Below, one piece after another: positions 21,159-30,941 of a stretch of DNA of 64,000 nucleotides. The translations under genes and the position numbers were made by a program. Source of the stretch: Bagarius yarrelli (taxonomy: Eukaryota; Chordata; Actinopteri; Siluriformes; Sisoridae). The stretch covers positions 274,501 through 338,500 of the forward strand of contig VCAZ01000001.1 in NCBI GenBank assembly GCA_005784505.1, read 5' to 3'. Each line of letters starts with the position of its first letter. The first letter of the stretch is position 1. The notes below the pieces were generated by a model. The model saw only the letters and a program-made list of their open reading frames with translations. It did no database searches and was not told where the DNA came from.

Positions 21159-23105
21159 GTATATGTATATATTAGGATGTTGTAAAAGTGACTTGACATA
21201 AGTTCTAATACTAATTTTCTGTAGCAAAAAACTTACAATCTTTCCGTTATTGTTAAATGAATAAATAAAATATTACAATAAATGTTTAATTAATATTTCA
21301 GCCCAACTTTCTTTCTGCTGAACTGAGAGATCTTTGATCAAATATTTTTCTCTCTGTGATTCCTGCAACTGCCTAACAGCTCCTTCAAAATTCTAGAATA
21401 ATAAATTCTAAACAATAATTAGAAAACAGGCTTTATTTCTGTCTCTGCAGTGTTAAAATAAAACACCTTTTTGTTTTTTGGCCTGTGTAAACAGTTTAAA
21501 ATTAAACATAAATCTTTAAGATTGTCTTTAATTTACTTACACGCGCAGTGTCATCTGATTATGTAAGAACTCCTACCCGAAACCAGATTTTTTTCTTGCA
21601 AAACATAGTAAAATATAGTGACAGTGATTTGAAAGTCTAATGTTCATTGTGCCCTTTAAGGCACATAAATATTCACAATGTAAAATTTCGGCAGGCTCGA
21701 GATCAAGTAAAGGAAGAGCAGCTCTGTGTTAAAATATCTTTGATTTTATAAAGAATGAAACCTTAAATATTGACTTAAAATAGAATGAAATATGTTGTTT
21801 TTATTTTAAGGCATTTTTAGGTTAAATGCTAAAAGTTACACACGTCTAGTGAAAAAGCTAAAGCATTTGTAGTTTTGTGTGTGATATGAATCAGAAACTT
21901 ATTCAAAAGCTCATCAGCAGGTCATCTGAGGCTGAGACCAGATGTTAACACACATATAACAGTTCTGATTTTCTCTAGCTTGCTTATGCAGCCTGACTTC
22001 CATCCTGAATTTTGGGTCTGTTAATCCAAAATGCAGACTTAAAGTCTGTTTCTTCTGCATCTTTAAGATGGGAAGTGAAAGCGGCGACGCAGAGTCTTCA
22101 AGTTGAGGATAAGAGCCATGTGAGCAAACCTAAATAAAAAATTAATTAAAAAATCACTTCAACGTTATTTTAGGCAGAAAATCTAAATTAGTTTTAAAAA
22201 TCGTGAAACCTGGTGCAGATGACTTATCCTATTTATATAGTAAAGCGAAGCTCTTTATAGCTAACACTAAAAGCTAAAGCTGATGTGTTGTTTGGTTTGG
22301 TGTTGCAAGTCCTGCACATGTAATTCACTTGCTGCTGTTCTTTGGTGGATAACTTTACGTGGATAGTCATAAATGATCCTTGATTTTTATAGTGAACAAC
22401 CTTCTAAGAACCAACTAGAACTTGTAGCCCTGCAATGGACTGGCGACTGAACAGGTTGAACCCCTGTCTTTTGCCTAATGACAGCTGGGACAGGCTCCAG
22501 CAGATCCCTGGGACCCCGATTCCAGAAAATAAGCAGTGCTAGACAACGGATAGATGGATCGTCTAAATCTACTAAGATATTTTTTAGTAAAAATGATATG
22601 AATTAATCTGCACACCCATTCATCCATCCAATTACTTTGTATTTTATATTACAGTCTAGCAAATATTTTTGCAGTAAAAATATAATTATTTGAACACCCA
22701 TTTATTCATACACAATTATGTATTTATGTATGTACAAATACACAAAATACACAATATCAACACTCTACATAAAACTTTTACAAAAAATAATGTCCAACAA
22801 TAACTGTCATTGATGGCATATAAAACAGGAGAAAACCACTCTCTCACACAGAATCTTCCGATGTCACTTTACGTACTGTAGAGCTAAATCTAATTCTAAA
22901 ATTCACAAGTGCATGCAGACTATTAGCACAAGTTTATTAGTGCAAGTATTTGGAATGGTTTAGGCAACCTACCACATCAACTGATTTCTTTTAAAATCCA
23001 TTAAAAAATACAGCTACGATAGTATAATGCTTTCTTTACAGAGTTCATTTATAAAATGTTTTCTATGTGATGCTGTACTGTGTTTTTTGCATATGTGTGT
23101 TTCAT
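21041..23105. other. Intergenic between lectin copy 2 and PRKCQ 3' end
   Basis: AT-rich DNA including a TA/TATG microsatellite (21125-21172) and a LINE/SINE tail (22430-22560). On the minus strand AATAAA hexamers near 22934 and 22702 could end the PRKCQ transcript, so the right part may be PRKCQ 3'UTR. Confidence 0.5.
22430..22562 (+). repeat. Teleost LINE/SINE 3' tail
   Basis: CTGGCGACTGAACAGG...TAATGACAGCTGGGACAGGC...AGATCCCTGGGACCC...AGACAACGGATAGATGGA is a better preserved copy of the tail at 1090-1175. Confidence 0.65.
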
Positions 23106-23264
23106 TTATTGGTTCTTAAAGTGAACCATTCCAGGGTTAATAAAGGAGAAATTCTTGAACATTGTCTGGTCCACGCTGTTAATAAGGGTCCGATCAGCAC
23201 AGGACAGCCGAGGCTTCTCGTTGATGAACTCCTTATCAAAGTTACTGCAGTCACTTGGTGATTT
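23106..23264 (-). CDS. prkcq: PRKCQ coding exon 17 (C-tail, stop)
   Basis: KSPSDCSNFDKEFINEKPRL, the turn-motif serine, and KNFSFINPG of the hydrophobic motif. The last residues (MVHFKNQ) differ from the usual ERLIS-type end. Stop TAA at 23108-23106; the stop overlaps an AATAAA. Confidence 0.93.
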   Translation of the reverse strand, partial: KSPSDCSNFDKEFINEKPRLSCADRTLINSVDQTMFKNFSFINPGMVHFKNQ

Positions 23265-26200
23265 CTACACAGAGTAACAAGAGCATTAGCATTTGTGCAA
23301 CCTAAAATTTAAACACTTTTCAGTGTCATTTTGGCCAGCTTACAAATGGTAAAGTAGCCATAATTTTTAATCAGAATCAGTATTTTAGCTTGACACTGCA
23401 GCCATTGTACAGTAAACAACAAAAACGGAAGTGCAGCAAATGGAAGTGCAGCAAATAATAACTAATTTCACAGAAGAGCAACAAGTCTGTAATTGTGTTC
23501 AATTTACCTAAAAGTTTTGATAGTCTGACTGACTGTCTATAAATGTAATTCTGGCCCTTCTTGAGGATTGGGTTAATATTGAAAACTTCCAAGCAGTCTT
23601 GGACCCTGTATAACTGCAGGGGGTGATAGTTGGGAGGTGGGAGGTTGATTCTTCGATGCATCGCGATGCGGAACATGGACCATTCTGAATCGATTGGTTC
23701 CAAATAGTACACTTTGATTTTCTATTTTTAATTGTTAATTGATAATGTGATGCTGAGTGCAAAAGTCGGAAATCTAAAGCGCATAAGTGTAGCGTCTGGA
23801 CAGTCTGGCAGATAAAATGGCAGATAGCTAAAAAAGATTTAGAAACTGTCTGAAATCGCATACTAATTAACATCATGAACAATGTTTTTTATGTAAGTAT
23901 TTATTTATTTATCTACTCCCACACGGATATCATCCCATGATGGAGAGACGACCTGTCATATGTCATATTTTTTAGGTGTTTTACTTGCTCCATGTAGTTA
24001 AATTGCACTCGTTTAACATCATCCAAGTTAAAAATGATCCAACTTTAATTTGCACTGCTGTGACATTGTATGTCACCTGCCCAGGTCAAAATAGCAGATG
24101 TAGTAGGTCCCTTGAATGAAATACTATAAGAACATACAATTTAACAGTCTGGAGGAGAGTACTAAATTAAATGTGGTAACTACTTAGGAAGTGTTTTTGA
24201 CAAAGCCTTGGTTTTAGGTTTTTCTTATAACGTATCCAATATGGCTGTTGTTGCTGAACTGAATAAATTGTTGCTGCAATAATTAGTTGCTACAGATGTG
24301 GAATTTCATATCAATTCTTTGTTTCTTTGTTGTTGACTTGCCAAATCATTTCTGTTTGGTTTTTTTTTTTTTTAATTAAAGACCTTGTAAGTAAATTTAT
24401 TATGGGTCTTTACAGATACTTCAACAGGAAGAAAAAATAAAGAAAATCTATATTAAAACAAAAGGTTCTTCAATAATAGTTTTAGAATCACATTACAGTC
24501 CTCAGAATTGGAATCAAATGAAATGGTGAGATTCCCAACCCTAATAAATAACATTCAGCTTACCACAGTGGGTTTAAATGGTGGCTCTATTTGTCGCTTT
24601 TCCAGAGAATTCCAGTCAATGTCTCTGAAAAAAGCATGTTGTCGAATATTTCCTTTTACGCCCAGTCTCCTCTCTGGCTCCCGGACAAACAGCTATAAGC
24701 AAACCCCAAAAAACCACAACCATAAAGTTGTAACCATACAGTTAAAATGGAGTAAGGCTGCAGTAGTTATCAGATGAGTAATAAATATGTTATAACAGAG
24801 CCTTTTAAACATTAGAAGTACATTAAATAACCTTTTGTACACTGAATAACATTTTGTACATTAAATAACTTTCTGTAAACCCTGTCAAAGTGACCCTCCT
24901 AAAGGAGTAAATGGATATAGGAAATACTAATTTAGGGAAAAAAGCAATTAATGAATTCTATTTATCAATAATATTCCTTTATAGACAGATACAGGTCAAA
25001 ACCTTACAATTACAAAAGAGTGCATTTTTAAAAAAAACCTTAATAAGAATATCTCGCGCTTCTCTGGTCAGCCAACGTGGGTAACAAGGGTCATCAGTGC
25101 GGATGGACTGGAACAGTTCCTCCTCATCATGACCATGGAACGGTGACTGACCGATCAGCATCTCATACAGCAGGACTCCAAATGACCACCAGTCCACTGA
25201 GGTGCCATATTTTTGCCCAAGCAAAATCTAAAGCAAGACAGAATAAACAGTTTATATCTGGTGTTATATATGTTTATATTTATACCTTATATACTATTAG
25301 TTACTGTACAACAGCCTGCAGCCCCACTGGTGTTTTGCAGATGATGATTATAATGTAATTTATTTCAATCTTTAATTTTACTATTATCAAATGACAATAT
25401 AATTGTGACATGAAACACACTATATGGCAAAGTAAGTAATTGGGCACCTGACCACTCATATTCTTAATAAATCATGTCTATGCATATCTTGCTTTATGCA
25501 CTGGTCATTGTTAGACTTCATCATGTTTAGCTGAGTTTCCCTTGTTTTGCTGAAATCTTAATATGACAGCAACAAAGACATTCTAGACAACGTTTTTTTT
25601 TAAACAGTTTAAAGACTGTGATGGTCAGGCAACCACTAACGGTTAGGTGGTATATAAGGTGTGTGTGTTCGTGCTCTAATCTACAGCATAAATAAATATA
25701 AACACTGCTCGAGGTGATCCATGAGTGCTTCACCTCAGGTGCGATGTAGTCTGGAGTTCCACAGAAGGTGGCGGTTCGAGCGTCCCCCATCATGTTCTCC
25801 TTACACATCCCGAAGTCAGCGATTTTAATGTGACCGTCGATATCCAGTAAAATATTATCCAACTTTAGATCCCTGTAAATGAACAGCACAATGCTAATTG
25901 TTTAAACAAAGATCAAATTCTTTAACTTATGAAATGAGTCCATGATTGTTGTGATTACCGGTACACAATGCCTTTTAAATGTAGAAACTGCAGACCACAA
26001 ATAATCTCAGCAGCGTAGAATCTACATAATAGTAAAAAAAAGTGGGAAAAAAATGAAATAAAATTATAGTGAATAGCAAATTTCTTTAAGCAAGTTCCTC
26101 TTTGTATGTATGTGATCAGCATGAGCATCTCACGTGGAGCGTGGAAGATCAAATCTGTGGCAAGCCTGGATGTGGAACATCAAATCTCCTCCATTAAGAT

Positions 26201-29200
26201 ATTCCATCACAAAGAACAGATTCTCCTATAGAAAAATATCCCCAGACATACAATAAAGAAAAACAAATAGAAATATAACTGTTTTCTGCTTGAAAGCATG
26301 TGCTACTGCTGTGTGTCTGTATTTAGAATTTTTACCTTGGTCTGAAAGGTGCAGTACAGGTGTGTAAGAAAGGGATGTTCCCAGGCAAGAGACAGAACTC
26401 TCCTTTCAACCATAGTGCACTCTACATCATCGTCCATAAGGACCACGTCTTTCTTCAGCGCCTTCACTGCGAAGAATTTCCCTGTGGTTTTCAGCTCTGC
26501 AAGAAACACCTATAAAATAACGCACAAACATTAAATGTAGCTGCAATGTTAAAATGCATTCTGTTTTTCACTACAGCGTGTAACGAAGTGAAATCGATGT
26601 GTCTTTACACCTACCTTGCCAAAGCTACCCTTTCCCAGCATCTTGTGCAGGGTAAAATCATCCAAAGAGACTTTGTGGTGCTCTTTGTGTGGGACAGCAT
26701 ACAGTGGCTCGGAATCTTCACTAAGTTTGTAATTGTCGCCTTGTAATGGTGAATTCCAGGCTACACCCTGCTGCTCTGTGGGTGAAACACAAAGAGATTT
26801 AAAGCCAATTTACACCTGGTCACTTCATGCGTTGTTCCTGATCAGATAGCTATCGGATGTGTTCAAATGTTTCCATTTACACTTGTCTCCATAAACGTGT
26901 CTCAGTAAAACGGACATGAATCTAATCTTCTATTTCAATGCAAATATTTCCGCTGACCTGAAATGGCTTTCTCTGACAGCAAATCAATTTTAATAAAGAG
27001 TTTAGTGACTTAGCTCAGTCACTCTATACCAGTCAACAAGTGTGCTAAAGAGCTACCAGGCAGACCTGCTGAGAGACCTGGAAAAAGGAAGGAGAGTAGA
27101 TCTCATCGAGAACTGCGTCAGGCCACAGATTTGTCTCTGAGGGCCACTAAAGAAACGACCAGAGATGTTAGACATTCTATGGCAGTCATGGCAGCTACTG
27201 CAAGGCACCCGTGATTAAGCTTCTCTAGATTGAAGAAGAAGGACAGAGCTTACCCACTAAATGCCCCACTTACTCACTGAATGCCCACACTGTACAAAAG
27301 GTAGACGAGAGGTTCCAAGAGAAGGAACCCCTGTCACCAGTGGCGCTTCAGGGTGTAAGATCTCCCATTGGGCACCGACTGCAGGGCTTGCCAAGATCAG
27401 GGTTAATTGTCAATGCCAAGGAAAGCTTCCAAGGCTCTGGCATTAGGGGTACAATTGTTGGACATTTGTAAGGCAGAGGGTTGGTCTACTCCGCATACAT
27501 CATACATTCTACAACCTGAATCTAGCTACAACCAACACAGTCCCCACACACGACACTGGGACAGTGACTTAGTGCTATGGTGACATAGGTATCTCATTTC
27601 CAAAGCATTTCAACGCAGCTTTAGTCCCTGAAGGAAAACGTCTCCAGGTTACGTATGTAACCAACGGGAACGAGACACTGCAATCACATGCCATACCACC
27701 AACGTTCCAACGTTCCTGTCGTACTGATTGTGAGGTGTGGTGCTGCTTACGTCTATACAGCATTGCTACCTGGTTGATTACGTCACCCACCTGTGACGTA
27801 ATGCTTTCTGATTGGTTGGGTTACGCAACTGCCTCAGGGCAAAGGTTATAAAAGGGTGTTTCTAAAGCGTTTTGATGCATGGCCCCGTTCCCTCGAGGAA
27901 CTATGGTTGCTTATGTATAATGGGATCTTATGTTGTAGCAGGAGATGATTTGTTTCCTGTGTGTTACCTTTACGTGGCAGTGGCGGTGCTGGACCAGGTG
28001 TTAGGGTATGTAATTGTAGAGATGATGCAAAGCCTGAGATCTCTTTGACCACTCCACCCTGTCCTACACCAACTGGCCCTTCACGTCCAATTATATCATT
28101 ATCTCTGGAGCTCCGAGCCTGTGACAGACACATACACACAGTGGCACATGGTTCATATACTGTATCTTTTTTTACTTCTTTTTAGTAGGTGCATTTTCAG
28201 TCTGTGTAAAATACCTGCTGAGTGCTCTCGATCAAAGCAAGTGCCTCGGCCATGAGCTTCTGGTTGACGCCGCAGAGGTTTGCCACTTTTTTTTGACATT
28301 TGTGATGAACATTCATGCCACATTCTACATCAAATACACAAAGTAAGCTTTTATTACATGGCTCATAAATTTTCTCAATTTTTTTTGTCTTTGCTAACTT
28401 TAATTTTTAATATTTTTTTTTATTTAGCATTTTCCCTCTTCAGTGCTTCAAGTCTCCTAACAGACTTAATAAAAGTCACTTTGAGTGAAATGCTAACACA
28501 TTTATTTCTGTTCTTGAGAAAGATATGTTTTACAGGATAGAATGCTACAGAATCCATTGTCCATACCTGTTTATTACACCTGTTTATTTAGCTGATGGTA
28601 AATATTACTGGTACCCTGGTGACATTGGATCTCTTACCTTCACATTTAAGGCCCTGGCGTGCCAGTCCCCAAAGCAGCGTGCCACAGTGCTCACAGAAGG
28701 TTGGGCTCTTATAGTTATACACCTTAAACCGGTGTGGCATGTCAATCTTAAATCGTTCTTTATGTATCTGGAGCAAAAAGAGAATTAGTAGTGAGACATT
28801 CTATTCACATTTAACTATACTGTACTTATGTGGTGTATTGGGTTCTAGGCATGAAGTTACCATTGTCTCTTTGCTGTTAACGGCTGAGCCTGTACATTTG
28901 GCAATCACTTTGTCAATGCACTTTTTATGGATGGCAGCATTACATTCTAATAAACATACAGAAATATACAACAAAATATATGTATTCAAAATATTTATTA
29001 AAGCTCATAAGCTTAAATACAGAAGGTTTCGTTTACTCACGTCGGCATTGATATCCCTGTTTATTTAGACCCCTAAAGGAGAGAGAGAGAGAGACAGCAG
29101 GTTAATACTGTTAACACACTTGTTTTTTGCACTGAACTTGTGAATGTTATTAATACAATATTCAATACAATCCATTCAATCTTATTTTAAATCTTCACAG

Positions 29201-29316
29201 AAATGTATGCCACATGCTGAAATGAAGAAAGAATTTAATTAATGTACAAATTAATACATTTACACATCCTATTTTAGATTTAGTGCTTATGCTGGTAAAA
29301 TGTCCACAATCTTTTG

Positions 29317-29390
<74 letters not shown>

Positions 29391-30910
29391 TTTAACCCTA
29401 ACTTTATGATTGAGTTGTAGAATGTTATTTTATTTACTTGATGTCGCTCCTTAATAAAAGGTTTATAGCAGCTGCCTCCTAAATTCTTAAGATTTGTTAA
29501 TGCTTAAAAAAGAATTCTCTGCTACCGCATGTTAAGACATCCTAAAAACTGTGTGCTTCCAACTTATCACAGCATCTTATATCCATACCAGACAAACTCC
29601 TTGCAGACGGAGCAAAAGGTGGGTTGAGGAAAAAAAGTGGCAGTGAACTCGTGACATTTCACCACGTGGACTTTGGCCTGTTTAATCGCACCACGTCGTT
29701 GATGCAGCGCAAACACACTCTCTCTGTCTCTCTCCGGCTCTTCATCTCCCTCTCCCTCACCATGACCAGCATCTAAAGACAAAATACATACATACATAAA
29801 TACATGCAGGTTATATGCTTTTAAAATATGAATAAAAAAAAACAAAAAAAACAGAAAAAGATTGTGACATTAAGAGTCATGTTGTTAACTTGATACATTC
29901 TTGGTGGTTTATCCTTTAAGACATTAGGAGGATCTAACCATTCTTCTCCATGAAGGCCACTCAGTTGCTTGTGCAATCTCTTGTAATTTCTAAACTAGAC
30001 TAGTACATCTTACTACTTGCATGTCTACTATTGAGTGCAAGTTGTTCTCTGCAGATGGTTCAAAATGCTCGTTACTGATCTGTTCAATTATGAGTCTCGA
30101 AGCATTGTTGTTCATTGTTCTGGATAAGAAAAAATAATAGAATGTAAATGTCTGTTTGCGTATTTTGTTGCAGGCAAATAAATTTTTTACAGTTAAAAAT
30201 ACAATCCAAAATTGTCACTGCAGTCACCAATTCAAATGCTTCCTGTGTTCTAGGGAGAACAGGTTTTATTTCACTTATTCAGTAACTAAAGCTGTTTGCA
30301 TAAAATGGCCCTATTCTTTAATGGTCCTTGTGCCATAAATGCATTTGTATACTGCATCATCCAAGATGTAAAAATGTTCTTTATGTTCAAATGTACTTTA
30401 ATTAGTAATTAAATAATAAGTAATTCTTGTTAAAATGTAGAGACTGTTTTAAGAAACATTTAAAAGTTGTTGACTGTGTGAACTTTTTGTGAGCTTGTGT
30501 CTGAATGAGAACACAGATTGAGTCAGATTGAGATATTTTCTGTAGTGCCTCATTCACAAACATCCTGAAATGAACAATCCTCTACATTTGTTCCACTGAC
30601 TTTTATGCTACTGTAGGGGGCCCAACTTCATATTCTTTCACAGGGCTCAAAATTGCTAGAGGCCCTTCCTGGTTGTATATAGGAAAATGTGTGTAAGTAC
30701 AGAAACTGTGTTTGGAAAAGAGAGACTAACCCTTTTTTTCCAGGAAGTAGCGCGCTTCCATCAACAGACGACCCTGTGGCTTTAATTCCACCTTAAAGAA
30801 CACAGGAATGAGTATTTAAGCAATTCAGCACACAAATTATTGTGTTATGTTTAAAATAACCTCCCGAAACAAACACCCACGCCACAAACTCCAGCAAACA
30901 CAAACACAGA

Positions 30911-30941
<31 letters not shown>

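Noticed and set aside
23640..23705. GATGCATCGCGATGC palindrome-like stretch as a regulatory site
   Set aside because: More likely part of a decayed interspersed repeat with GCATCGCGATGC and GAATCGATT blocks; not enough sequence to assign.
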